From contig NZ_SOFP01000079.1 of NCBI RefSeq assembly GCF_004402785.1, forward strand, positions 1 through 64,000: a DNA stretch of 64,000 nt. The letters are read 5' to 3'. This DNA comes from Cryobacterium algoritolerans. GTDB lineage: Bacteria; Actinomycetota; Actinomycetes; Actinomycetales; Microbacteriaceae. The position numbers and the translations under genes were made by a program. This document shows positions 25,861 through 34,236 of the stretch, in pieces. The first letter of the stretch is position 1; the number at the start of each line of letters is the position of its first letter. The notes below the pieces were generated by a model. That model did no database searches. It was not told where the DNA came from and was given only the letters and a program-made list of their open reading frames with translations.

Positions 25861-26616
25861 TCAGTCTCGATCGACAAGTGCCGAGGGTTGCAGCTCAACG
25901 GCGCGCCGCGCTCCCTTGCCGGTCAGACCCCAGATCGTGACACGGGCCATGGCCTCGATCACGATTGTGCCGCTCATCTTCGAGGAGCCACGGGTGCGCT
26001 CCACGAACGTGATCGGTACTTCGACCACCCGGAGTCCGGCGCGCACGGCGTGCAGCAGCATGTCGATCTGGAAGCAGTAGCCGAGGCTCTCGACGCTCGA
26101 CAGCCTCATTCGTTCCAGCGCGTGGGCGGTGTACACCCGGTAGCCCCCGGTCACGTCCCGCTCCTGCAGCCGCAGGAGTACCCTGGAGTAGATCGAGCCG
26201 CCGCGGGAGAGCATTCGGCGGTGCCGGGGCCAGTTCTTCACCTCGCCGCCGGGGACCCAGCGCGACCCCATCACGACGTCGGCCGAATCGGCGGCGGCGA
26301 GCAGGGCGGGGAGCTGCTCAGGGAGGTGCGAGCCGTCAGCGTCGAGCTGCACGAGCCGGTCGTAGCCGCGGGAGAGTGCCCAGGAGAATGCCTCGAGGTA
26401 GGCGGCGCCGAGGCCCTCCTTGCTCGTGCGGTGGAGTACGTGCACCGCGGCGTCCGACGCGGCGAGCCCGTCGGCCAGGGCGCCCGTGCCGTCCGGCGAC
26501 GAATCGTCGACGACGAGCACGTCGGCATCCGGCACGCTGGCGCGAACCCGGCCGACGATCGGGCCGAGGTTGTCGCGCTCGTTGTAGGTCGGAATGATGA
26601 CCAGAGTCTGTGCCAT
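25861..26616 (-). CDS. polyprenol monophosphomannose synthase-like glycosyltransferase (GT2)
   Basis: 251 residues, soluble DPM1/Ppm1 type. GT-A motifs are VIIPTYNERDNLGPIV, VLVVDDSSPDGTGALAD, LVQLDADGSHLPEQLP (metal-binding DxD-like), GSRWVPGGEVKNWP and RDVTGGYRVY near residue 157. It transfers mannose from GDP-mannose to polyprenyl phosphate, giving the donor used by GT-C mannosyltransferases outside the membrane. It has no Lnt-like fused domain. It starts 4 bp after the stop of the GT-C gene, which would use its product. Confidence 0.88.
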   Translation of the reverse strand: MAQTLVIIPTYNERDNLGPIVGRVRASVPDADVLVVDDSSPDGTGALADGLAASDAAVHVLHRTSKEGLGAAYLEAFSWALSRGYDRLVQLDADGSHLPEQLPALLAAADSADVVMGSRWVPGGEVKNWPRHRRMLSRGGSIYSRVLLRLQERDVTGGYRVYTAHALERMRLSSVESLGYCFQIDMLLHAVRAGLRVVEVPITFVERTRGSSKMSGTIVIEAMARVTIWGLTGKGARRAVELQPSALVDRD

Positions 26617-26620
26617 GAAG

Positions 26621-28162
26621 CTACCTTGTCAGTTCGATGATGATGGTGCGGTTGACGGTCGTGGACCCGGTGACCGTGAATCCGAGCTGCTGGAGGGTCC
26701 GGATGTCGTTCCCGGACGTGAACTCCTTGCTTCCCTTGTATTGAAGCACCCACACGGTGTTCGTGCCGGTGAGGCGATCGCCGACGGAGGCCAGTGGCAA
26801 AGTGACGTCCCACAAGGAGCCGGTCGCGTCATAGGCGCGGGCGAGGGTCACGTCCCGCATGTCCTGGAACGCCGACGGGTACAGGTGCAGGGCGAGGCGG
26901 GGCTTCCGAGACGGGCGCACGCTCTCATCGAAGACAATCGCGTCCCCCGGTCGCGCACCGGCCTGCACGATGTCCGCTGCCTGGCGCCAGTCGCTGCCGG
27001 AGTTCTTCCCGTATTTACCGCGCTGGGCTTGGTAGATCGGCAGCATGAGCGACACGATCAGTACCAGGACCGATGCCTGCGCCCACCGCGGCTTCAGCCA
27101 GGCGATTCCGATTCCCACCGCGATGGCAGCGGCCGGAGTACAGATCGACAGGTAGCGCAGTGAATACATCGGGGTCACGACGTGGGTACCGACCAGGAGT
27201 ACGGCGCTCGGGAAGAGCATCCAGGCCAGGGCGATGGTGAGGGCGTGCTTGGTCGCCGGCATGGCGGCCCGCCGGCCGCGGAGCAGGTAAACGGTCACGA
27301 TGGCCACGCCGACCAGGCCCCAGGCGACGACCGCCAGCGGAGTATTCCCGAACCACTGCCGCACGGCTGCGTCCAGCACCGCGATCTGCGGGCGGCGGCC
27401 GATGAATGCGATCTGCTCGCGCTGTTGCACACTCGCGATCATGACCGGAAGGGCAAGGAACAGGCCCGCGACGCTGGACACTGCCCAGGCTCGGAAGGTC
27501 GCGGTCCGCCGGGTGTCCCTCGGGGTCAGCAGGAAAACCGCGATGGCGAGCACCGGAATGAGCAGCACAACGTAAAGGAACATGTAGATCCCGGTGGCGA
27601 GCAGTGCGGCGTAGCCCGCCCACATTCCAGCGCGGGCCAGGCGCCCGGTGCACGGTTTGCACACGATGTGCACGAGCAACACCACCAGCCAGACCGAGAG
27701 GGCCGTCGCCATGGCAGTCGAGCGTGCCTCGGCTCCCATATAGGTGACGCGGGGGAGCAGGACGAAGACGAGTGCGGATATCATCGCCACCGTGGTGCCG
27801 GTTAGCCGGCGCGCGAGCAGGTAGGTGCCCGCGGTGGCCAGTCCGATGGCCATGGCGCTGGGCAGCCTGGTCGAGAACTCGGTCGCGCCGAAGGCCTGGA
27901 TCCAGAAGTGCAGGATGAGGTAGTAGGTGCCGTGCACGGCATCCACGTTTCCGAGCATCCGGAACAGCGACGGCAGGGATCGCTCCGCCGACATGACGCT
28001 CGCCGCCTCGTCGCCCCAGTACGACGGCTGCCATGAACCTAAGGCGGAGACGAGGATGCCGAGCAGGCCCAGCAGGGCGGCCGGCAGCAGGGGACCGCGC
28101 GCGGGCGGCACACTGGGCCCTGGGTGGGCCTCGGTGGTCGGGAGCACGCTGAGGAAGGACAC
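26621..28162 (-). CDS. GT-C glycosyltransferase (family 39/mannosyltransferase-like)
   Basis: 513 residues with about 11 membrane segments. The first extracytoplasmic loop has the catalytic acidic pair Asp51-Glu52 in SYWGDEAASVMSAERS, followed by HGTYYLILHFWIQAFGATEF, LPSAMAIGLA and RYLSICTPAAAIAVG, as in PMT/ArnT-like proteins. It probably moves a sugar from a polyprenyl-phosphate donor to a protein or lipid acceptor outside the cell; the acceptor is unknown. GTG start. Downstream partner of the Ppm-like synthase and directly follows the two-component genes on the same strand, with an inverted repeat in the gap. Confidence 0.82.
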   Translation of the reverse strand: MSFLSVLPTTEAHPGPSVPPARGPLLPAALLGLLGILVSALGSWQPSYWGDEAASVMSAERSLPSLFRMLGNVDAVHGTYYLILHFWIQAFGATEFSTRLPSAMAIGLATAGTYLLARRLTGTTVAMISALVFVLLPRVTYMGAEARSTAMATALSVWLVVLLVHIVCKPCTGRLARAGMWAGYAALLATGIYMFLYVVLLIPVLAIAVFLLTPRDTRRTATFRAWAVSSVAGLFLALPVMIASVQQREQIAFIGRRPQIAVLDAAVRQWFGNTPLAVVAWGLVGVAIVTVYLLRGRRAAMPATKHALTIALAWMLFPSAVLLVGTHVVTPMYSLRYLSICTPAAAIAVGIGIAWLKPRWAQASVLVLIVSLMLPIYQAQRGKYGKNSGSDWRQAADIVQAGARPGDAIVFDESVRPSRKPRLALHLYPSAFQDMRDVTLARAYDATGSLWDVTLPLASVGDRLTGTNTVWVLQYKGSKEFTSGNDIRTLQQLGFTVTGSTTVNRTIIIELTR

Positions 28163-28170
28163 AGCACAAC

Positions 28171-28192
28171 GTTAAGTCACCCGGGTTAACGT
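28171..28192. promoter_or_regulatory. inverted repeat CGTTAA-N10-TTAACG upstream of the GT-C gene
   Basis: A perfect 6-bp dyad with a 10-nt centre begins 9 bp upstream of the GTG of the GT-C gene and 36 bp after the histidine kinase stop. Its position fits an operator for the GT-C/Ppm pair. The regulator is unknown; the neighbouring OmpR-type protein is one candidate. Confidence 0.4.
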
Positions 28193-28228
28193 TTGCCCCG
28201 AGCGCCGGGCGGCAGCCTGCGAAGGCTC

Positions 28229-29596
28229 TCAGGTTGCTCGCGTGTGGCGGGGAAGCCGGACCTCCGCGGCAAGACCGCCGCCGGTGTTCCGGAGCGAGAT
28301 CGTCCCGTCGGCCCGGTCGACGATGGCGTGGACGATGGCGAGTCCGAGACCAGAACCGGTGCCGCCGCCCGCCCGCGAATGCTCCGGCCGGGAGAAACGA
28401 TCGAAGGCCACCGGGATGAAACCCTCCGGCATCCCCGGCCCCGTGTCCTGCACCGTCAGCAGCATCTCGTTCCCGGCCCGGTGCAGGGTCACCATGACCG
28501 CGCCCTTTCCGCGCATGGCATTGACCGAATTGGAGACCAAATTGTCGACCAGCTGGCCGACGTTGGTCGGCGAAATAGCGTAACGACCGTCGGGATCCTC
28601 ACCGTCGACCAGATAGTCGACATCGAGGTCCGCGCCGTTCTGCACCACCCGTGCGCGGTCCACCGACGCGGAGACCTCGGCGACGAGGCCGTTCCAATTC
28701 GTCTCGGGCGGCGGCTGGTGCCCCTCCAGCTTGGACAGTTCCAGCAGGTTGGTGGCAAGCCGCGCGAGCCGGTCTACGGTGACGGATGCGTCGGCCATGT
28801 CTTGCTCGAGGGCCGGAGCGTCTCCCGAGTTGAGCCGGGCGAGCTCGAGTTGCGACTTCAGCACGGCCAGGGGGGTGCGGAGCTCGTGGCTGGCATCCGA
28901 CACCACCTGTTTCTCGCGATCGATGCCGCGGCGGAGACGCCCGATGAAGTCGTTGAGGGTGATCGCGAGCCGACTCACCTCGTCGTTGCCGGCAGGAACG
29001 AGGAGGTGGGCGGACGTCCCGGCGGTGCTCAGGCTCTCCGCCTCGGCACGGAGGCGATTCACCGGTCGCAACGCGGCGCCGGTCAACAGCCAGGAGGCCA
29101 GGCCGAAGCCGACGGTGAGCACGATCGTGCCGATCGTCAGCACTCGGGTCAGCTCGTCGACGAGCAGCGACAATGCCTCCTCATTGCGGGCGGTGACGAC
29201 CACCCAGTTGCCGGTGTCGGTGACGACGACCGTCGACGCGACCAGGTAGCGGGTGTTCCCCGTGTCGACGGTTTGCGGATGCTCCCCGATATCCGCCAGG
29301 TCGTCAAGACGATTGTTCAGGCTCCTCGGGAGGGAGGATCTGTGCAGTTCCCCGTCGGGGTCGATCACAGCGATGAGCTGGCCTTCCGTCGGAGCGTCGA
29401 TCGGCTCGGTCGGGTGGCGGACGAGGTCGGCGACGAGGGGGGCTGCATCGTTGCGCAGGAGCGTTTCGGTCGTGTCGATCAGGAGCGACTGCACCTCGAG
29501 GCGGAAGAAGAACGCGGCAGAGCCAAACAGCACCGCGGCGATGAGCACGCTGCCGATGCTGATGCGGCCCCTGATCGACAGGCCGGGCAGTTTCAC
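28229..29596 (-). CDS. sensor histidine kinase
   Basis: 455 residues. TM1 at about 12-31, an extracytoplasmic sensor of ~115 residues (with a possible fold VIDPDGELHRSSLP), TM2 at about 153-173, then a HAMP linker (LRPVNRLRAEAESL). The phospho-acceptor is His237 in DASHELRTPLAVLKSQ, the N box is DNLVSNSVNAM (Asn352), G1 is DTGPGMP (384-390) and G2 is GTGSGLGLA (412-420). Typical orthodox membrane kinase. The stimulus is unknown. Its gene begins 13 bp after the response regulator stop. Confidence 0.93.
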   Translation of the reverse strand: MKLPGLSIRGRISIGSVLIAAVLFGSAAFFFRLEVQSLLIDTTETLLRNDAAPLVADLVRHPTEPIDAPTEGQLIAVIDPDGELHRSSLPRSLNNRLDDLADIGEHPQTVDTGNTRYLVASTVVVTDTGNWVVVTARNEEALSLLVDELTRVLTIGTIVLTVGFGLASWLLTGAALRPVNRLRAEAESLSTAGTSAHLLVPAGNDEVSRLAITLNDFIGRLRRGIDREKQVVSDASHELRTPLAVLKSQLELARLNSGDAPALEQDMADASVTVDRLARLATNLLELSKLEGHQPPPETNWNGLVAEVSASVDRARVVQNGADLDVDYLVDGEDPDGRYAISPTNVGQLVDNLVSNSVNAMRGKGAVMVTLHRAGNEMLLTVQDTGPGMPEGFIPVAFDRFSRPEHSRAGGGTGSGLGLAIVHAIVDRADGTISLRNTGGGLAAEVRLPRHTRAT

Positions 29597-29609
29597 CTGG
29601 AGGCTTCCG

Positions 29610-30284
29610 TCACGGCGTCAGCTCGACGGAATAGCCGGCGCCGCGCACCGTAACGATGCGGATGCCGGCTGCGTCGGAGTCGATCTTTCGCCGAAGGTAG
29701 CTGATGTACTGGTCAACGATGTTCGGATCGATGTGCTCCGTGCCGTTCCAGATCTCCTCGAGGATCGTCGCCCGGTCGACTGTCTCACCCGCGTGGCTGC
29801 AAAGCAGGCGCAGCAGGGCGACCTCTTTCGGGCTCAGCGAGAGTGTGCGGCCGGCCACGGTCACCTTCAAGTCGCGGGAGTCGATGGCCAGGCTGCCCAG
29901 CTCGAGGCTCGCCGGAGTTCCCATCGAATGTCGTCGGAGCATCGCGCGAACCCGTGCGGTGAGTTCGGCGAAGGCGAAGGGTTTGGTGAGGTAATCGTCT
30001 GCTCCGCTGTCGAGGCCGAAGACCCGGTCCTCGACGGTGTCCCGTGCGGTGATCAGGAGAACGGGCATCGTGTTGCCAGCGTCGCGGATGCGCCGGCAGA
30101 TTTCGAAACCGCTCATCTGCGGCAGCATCACGTCGATCGCGGCGAGGGCGAAATCGTCGTTGGCGATCGCGATCAAAGCATCCATTCCGTTTCCGGCCCG
30201 AACGATCTCGTAGCCCTCGGCATGCAGGCCGCGCTCGATGAGCTCGCCCATCTGGTCATCGTCTTCCACGACCAAGATCTTCAT
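29610..30284 (-). CDS. OmpR/PhoB-family response regulator
   Basis: 224 residues. The receiver domain (1-118) has acidic pocket Glu7-Asp8-Asp9, phospho-acceptor Asp51 in AAIDVMLPQ, Thr79 and Lys101 in LTKPF. The C-terminal winged helix (about 130-222) includes LSLSPKEVALLRLL and YISYLRRKID. Partner of the histidine kinase that follows. Good ribosome site (GAAAGG) before the ATG. Possible targets in the window are the direct repeats at 10410-10453 or the dyad at 28171-28192, both speculative. Confidence 0.93.
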   Translation of the reverse strand: MKILVVEDDDQMGELIERGLHAEGYEIVRAGNGMDALIAIANDDFALAAIDVMLPQMSGFEICRRIRDAGNTMPVLLITARDTVEDRVFGLDSGADDYLTKPFAFAELTARVRAMLRRHSMGTPASLELGSLAIDSRDLKVTVAGRTLSLSPKEVALLRLLCSHAGETVDRATILEEIWNGTEHIDPNIVDQYISYLRRKIDSDAAGIRIVTVRGAGYSVELTP

Positions 30285-30428
30285 CGGATGCCTTTCGGTT
30301 GCCGGGACCGTCTCACCTCATGCTGGCACGTCATCGTCGCCCGGCGCGACGCCGTGGTTCGCATGGGGCATTCCGGTGCCGGAATCGCAGCCGTTTGTCA
30401 GACTTGTCACCGTCCGGCCGGCGCAGAC

Positions 30429-30483
30429 CGCTCGTCCGTCGGCCGCTCGTCCGTTGGCCGCGAGCGGCGGCTAGGCTGGCGCC
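30429..30483 (+). promoter_or_regulatory. 15-bp tandem pair and leaderless promoter of the nitrilase gene
   Basis: Two copies of GCTCGTCCGT(C/T)GGCC (30429-30458) precede a TAGGCT -10 box (30472-30477). The ATG of the carbon-nitrogen hydrolase follows exactly 6 nt later, so transcription should begin at the start codon. The direct repeats overlap the -35 region. Confidence 0.5.
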
Positions 30484-31317
30484 ATGATCGATTACGCTGC
30501 TGTCGACGATCCAGCCGCCGCCATCGGCGTGGCCGTCGCCCAGTTCAGGCCGGGTGCAGACCAGGCGGGCAACATCGCCGCCATCCGGGCTTTGGCGGGC
30601 GCTGCGGCCGCCCGCGGCGCCCGTCTGGTCGTGTTCCCGGAGTACTCGTCCTTTTTCGAGCCCGTGCTGGGCCGCTCGTTCGTCGCGGCGGCGGAACCGC
30701 TGGATGGCGCCTTCCTGACCGCGCTCGCCGCGCTCGCCGGCGAGTTCGGGCTGCATGTCGTCGCCGGCATGCTCGAGGTCACGGCTGACCCGGATCGGTT
30801 CTCCAACACTCTCGTCGCCGTCGATCCGTCGGGAAAGCTGGTTGCGACGTATCGCAAGCTTCACCTCTACGACGCGTTCGGTGACCGGGAGTCGGACTGG
30901 GTGCTGCCTGGAGCGGTTCAGGCGCCGGAGACGTTCCGCGTCGGCGGGCTGACGGTCGGGATGCAGACCTGTTATGACATCCGTTTCCCCGAGGTGACCC
31001 GCCGTCTCGTCGACGCCGGAGCCGATCTCGTCCTCGTGCCGTCCGAGTGGGTGCGAGGCCCGTTGAAGGAACAGCACTGGCGCACCCTGGTCACCGCCCG
31101 CGCACTCGAGAACACGGTCTACGTCGCCGCGGCCGACCATGCCCCGCCCGTTGGAGTCGGCAACAGCATGGTGGTCGATCCGATGGGGGTCGAGTTGGTC
31201 ACCATCGGTGAAACCTCGGATGTCGCGGTCGCCTGGGTCTCGCGGGCTCGGGTCGAGTCTGTGCGGGCGGTGAACCCCGCGCTGGCGCTGCGGCGTTTCA
31301 CGGTGCTGCCGCGCTGA
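30484..31317 (+). CDS. carbon-nitrogen hydrolase (nitrilase superfamily amidase)
   Basis: 277 residues. The Glu-Lys-Cys triad is Glu53 (VVFPEYSSFFEP), Lys125 (ATYRKLHLYDAF) and Cys163 (MQTCYDIRFPE); the latter two segments, KLHLYDAF and CYDIRFPE, are those of the omega-amidase/Nit branch. The branch hydrolyses small amides such as deaminated glutathione or alpha-ketoglutaramate; the substrate here is not settled. The ATG is 6 nt after a TAGGCT -10. It stands alone, convergent with the DUF7882 gene, 5 bp between stops. Confidence 0.88.
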   Translation: MIDYAAVDDPAAAIGVAVAQFRPGADQAGNIAAIRALAGAAAARGARLVVFPEYSSFFEPVLGRSFVAAAEPLDGAFLTALAALAGEFGLHVVAGMLEVTADPDRFSNTLVAVDPSGKLVATYRKLHLYDAFGDRESDWVLPGAVQAPETFRVGGLTVGMQTCYDIRFPEVTRRLVDAGADLVLVPSEWVRGPLKEQHWRTLVTARALENTVYVAAADHAPPVGVGNSMVVDPMGVELVTIGETSDVAVAWVSRARVESVRAVNPALALRRFTVLPR

Positions 31318-31322
31318 CAGGC

Positions 31323-31727
31323 TCAGCCTTCGGTGGCGATCGTTTCCTGTGAGGCAGGGGCGGCCCGCACGGTGAACTTCTGGTCCGGCCGATGATTGCG
31401 CTCCGGATGGCCGGGAACCTCAGGCTCGGCCATGGAGCGCTCCTCGCCGGTGGCCACCAGGCCCTGCGAGCTGTTGGCCGACCGGGTGAGCTGGGCGAGC
31501 CAGAGCGGGTTGATCGTGGGCGGTTGGCCGCCGGAGAACTTGAAGTAGAGCGGGATGGCCGGGTGTAGCCATGCGGAACTACGGCCGTTCCCGGCCTCGG
31601 CCGCGTTGCGCCAGGACAGCAGGAAACTCTCCCCGCGGCGTAGTTTCTGCACGATCACGATCTGCAGGTGCGCCAGGATCCGATCGTCGAATTCGACGGT
31701 GACCCGGTCATACGTCAAGGAACCCAT
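31323..31727 (-). CDS. DUF7882-type small protein (often mislabelled ATP-dependent DNA ligase)
   Basis: 134 residues. MGSLTYDRVTVEFDDRILAHLQIVIVQKLRRGESFLLSWR, WLHPAIPLYFKFSGG and NPLWLAQLTRSANSSQGL match a small protein common in Microbacteriaceae. Databases often carry the name ATP-dependent DNA ligase for it, but no nucleotidyltransferase motif (KxDG) is present, so I do not use that name. The C-terminal ~35 residues are polar and probably disordered. Function unknown. AAAGCGG-type ribosome site before the ATG. Confidence 0.7.
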   Translation of the reverse strand: MGSLTYDRVTVEFDDRILAHLQIVIVQKLRRGESFLLSWRNAAEAGNGRSSAWLHPAIPLYFKFSGGQPPTINPLWLAQLTRSANSSQGLVATGEERSMAEPEVPGHPERNHRPDQKFTVRAAPASQETIATEG

Positions 31728-31805
31728 GGTGTGCCGCTTTCATTCGGTCGAAAAAAGCGCTCGTGAGCCTGTGATTCGGTGTGACCTTGTCTCAGGAACT
31801 AGTGA

Positions 31806-32876
31806 TCACCTCAGTGTGGTCGCATTGGCGACCGTTGACAAGGGAATCGGCGCCGGGGTTGGAACGGGGCCGAGCAAGCGCAGGGTCTCGCCCGGACGCT
31901 CGACATGGCCGAAGTGCCCGGTGCCCGGCAGGGTGTGCGGCGTGAAGTCTGGGATGACCCGGCTTAGCCTGGCCGTGTCGGCCTCCGCGACGAACACGTC
32001 GGAGTCTCCGCGGGTGGACCGGACCGGGCAGCGGATCCGCGACCAGGCGGAATCCGCGTCGTAGCGGCCGGCGAGGGCGGATGCGGCGGCGAAGCGGCCT
32101 GGCCGCACTTCGGTGGCGAGCGCGGAGATCACGCTCGGCTGTACCGCGGCGACCCGGGCGAAGAGGGGAGCGGTCAGGGCGCGGAGCACCGTGAGCCGGT
32201 CGAGTGCCCGCACGAGGGAAGTTCCAGCACGTCCGAACCGGGCGAGCACGAGCATGACCCCGAGCAGCGCGGTGTAGGCCGGGAGAATGCCGACGCGGGA
32301 CACCGGGTGCCGGACACTGTCGATCACGGAGTAGGTGGTCGCCGAAATGAGGCCGACCGATGTGGTCTCGGCCGCGAAGGACGCCGCGAGCTCCAGGGCG
32401 ATGAAGCCGCCCATTGAGTGGCCGAGCACCTGCCAGCGGCGGTAGCCGAGCGCCTCGGCGATCTCCGCGACGAGCGTGGCCGTCGCCTCGATGGTGGGCG
32501 CTCCGGTGTCCGTTTCCAGAGTGCTGTCACCCCAGCCGGGCAGGTCGGGGATGATCAGATCGGTGAATCCCGGTCCTGCGGCGCAACGAGCGGCCTGGAG
32601 CATCGGTGTCCAGGTCGTCCAGGACCCGGCAGCGCCGTGGAGCAGGATCGTCGCGGTGTCGCCGGCTGTGCGGCGACCGTGGCGCACCACGATCGTTCCG
32701 CCACGCAGTCGCATCGTGCTGGTCGTCAAACCGAACCGGCGGGGATCGGAAGAGAGCGGGAAAGGGCAGTATTGCTCGGTCGACGGCCGCGCTGCGGGCC
32801 ACGCTTCAGCAGGCGCATCGGCGCCGTCAGGGAGTACGGCGGAGGTCCGCGCCGGTCGCGCCATGAGGATGGTCAT
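31806..32876 (-). CDS. alpha/beta-fold hydrolase
   Basis: 356 residues. The core fold is clear: the oxyanion segment ILLHGAAGSWTTWTPML, IIPDLPGWGDS, the nucleophile elbow LGHSMGGFIALE, a helical lid region, and the late histidine in LPGTGHFGHVERP. The aspartate is probably in TRGDSDVFV. The first ~60 residues (ARPARTSAVLPDG...) are poorly conserved; the ATG used gives MTILMARP and a nearby in-frame ATG four codons on is possible. Substrate unknown. Divergent from the OYE reductase. Confidence 0.8.
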   Translation of the reverse strand: MTILMARPARTSAVLPDGADAPAEAWPAARPSTEQYCPFPLSSDPRRFGLTTSTMRLRGGTIVVRHGRRTAGDTATILLHGAAGSWTTWTPMLQAARCAAGPGFTDLIIPDLPGWGDSTLETDTGAPTIEATATLVAEIAEALGYRRWQVLGHSMGGFIALELAASFAAETTSVGLISATTYSVIDSVRHPVSRVGILPAYTALLGVMLVLARFGRAGTSLVRALDRLTVLRALTAPLFARVAAVQPSVISALATEVRPGRFAAASALAGRYDADSAWSRIRCPVRSTRGDSDVFVAEADTARLSRVIPDFTPHTLPGTGHFGHVERPGETLRLLGPVPTPAPIPLSTVANATTLR

Positions 32877-33026
32877 GACAGGGGTTCGTTGCCGACGGCC
32901 GTGCGGATTGCCCGGTTCGGCGGAATAGACCGGGCGCCGGGCCTGTTGCCGACAGGGGCACCCGCCTTCCGATGCGGCGGCGGCGTCATGCCGCCCGGTG
33001 GTGTCCGTCCGACAGAAAGAGCAACA

Positions 33027-34100
33027 GTGAATCTTTTCTCTCCCCTCACCCTTGGTGACCTCGAACTTCCCAACCGCCTCGTGATGGCGCCCCTGACCCG
33101 GGTGAGGTCCGGCGTGGAAGGCGTTCCGGGGCCGATCGTCGTCGAGCACTACCGCCAGCGCGCGACCCTGGGCCTGATCGTCACCGAAGGCACCTACCCG
33201 AGCCACGTCGGCCAGGGCTTCCCGGGCCAGCCCGGCCTGGTCACACCCGAGCAGATCGAGGGCTGGACCAACGTCGCCACCGCCGTGCACGCCGCCGGGG
33301 GTCGCCTCGTCGCCCAGGTCATGCACGCCGGCCGGGTCACCCACCCGGCCACGAACGGCGGCCGGGAGGTCGTCGCGCCGAGCGCGATCGCCATCGTCGG
33401 CGAGACCCACTCCTACGACGGAAAGCACGCGTACCCCGTGCCCCGGGCACTGCGCGAAGACGAATTGCCTGGCGTGATCGCCGAGTTCGTGCAGGCTTCC
33501 AAGAACGCCATTGCCGCCGGACTCGACGGCGTCGAGATTCACAGCGCCAACGGCTACCTCCTGCACGAGTTCCTCTCGCCGGCGTCGAACCAGCGCACGG
33601 ATGCCTTCGGCGGCTCCCCGGAGAACCGCGCGCGCTTCGTCATCGACGTTGTCACGGCCGTCGCCGAGGCCATCGGCGCCGGACGGGTTGGCATCCGCGT
33701 CTCACCCGAGCACAACATCCAGGACGCGCTCGAGCCGGATGCCGCGGACGTCGCCGCCACCTACGGCGCCCTCGCTGACGCCCTCGCGCCGCTCGGCCTG
33801 GCCTACCTGAGCATCCTGCACAAGGATCCGGCCGGCGAGCTGGTGCAGGGCCTCCGCGCGCGCTTCGGTGGATCGGTGATGGTCAACAGTGGTTTCGGCG
33901 GTATCACGACCCGCGCCGAGGCAATGTCGATCATCGACGACGACGTGGCCGACGCTGTCGTCGTCGGGCGCGCCGTGATCGCGAACCCCGACCTGGTGCG
34001 CCGCTGGCTGAATGACCTGCCGCAGAACGCGCCGGACCCGCTCACCTTCTACGGCGCCGGCGCCGAGGGTTACACCGACTACCCGGCACTCCAGCACTGA
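33027..34100 (+). CDS. alkene reductase, old yellow enzyme family
   Basis: 357 residues, FMN-dependent TIM barrel. MNLFSPLTLGDLELPNRLVMAPLTR, QVMHAGRVTHP, the substrate-anion pair His172/Asn175 in GVEIHSANGYLLHEFLSP, NQRTDAFGGSPENRARF, and the C-terminal phosphate-binding GFGGITTRAEA and VVVGRAVIANPDLV are all diagnostic of NemA/xenobiotic-reductase enzymes, which reduce electron-poor alkenes or nitro compounds with NAD(P)H. The GTG start directly gives the family N-terminus; the open frame extends far upstream on the antisense of the hydrolase gene and is discounted. Confidence 0.92.
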   Translation: MNLFSPLTLGDLELPNRLVMAPLTRVRSGVEGVPGPIVVEHYRQRATLGLIVTEGTYPSHVGQGFPGQPGLVTPEQIEGWTNVATAVHAAGGRLVAQVMHAGRVTHPATNGGREVVAPSAIAIVGETHSYDGKHAYPVPRALREDELPGVIAEFVQASKNAIAAGLDGVEIHSANGYLLHEFLSPASNQRTDAFGGSPENRARFVIDVVTAVAEAIGAGRVGIRVSPEHNIQDALEPDAADVAATYGALADALAPLGLAYLSILHKDPAGELVQGLRARFGGSVMVNSGFGGITTRAEAMSIIDDDVADAVVVGRAVIANPDLVRRWLNDLPQNAPDPLTFYGAGAEGYTDYPALQH

Positions 34101-34148
34101 CTCCGGCCCTTCCGGCTCCGGGTCCCCGGCCCGCTGCCAGTCCCCCCC

Positions 34149-34236
34149 GCGCATAACTCCTGCAGATTCTGACGGCTTCCCGGATCGGCCGCATGAAGAC
34201 GGGTGCCGCGACCCGGGAATTGCGGGAGTTACGCGC
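34149..34236. repeat. 88-bp palindromic intergenic element (REP-like)
   Basis: The arm GCGCATAACTCCTGCAGATTC (34149-34169, one base longer than needed) pairs with the right arm at 34216-34236 with few mismatches (rc begins GCGCGTAACTCCCGCA). The loop is 46 nt. It lies between convergent genes and its right arm supplies the aminotransferase stop codon. Size, loop length and location match the element at 7663-7747, and the loops share a CGCGA-CC-(G)AATT run before the right arm. Confidence 0.6.

Noticed and set aside
31323..31727. ATP-dependent DNA ligase annotation
   Set aside because: No KxDG or other nucleotidyltransferase motif; the name appears to be carried over in databases.
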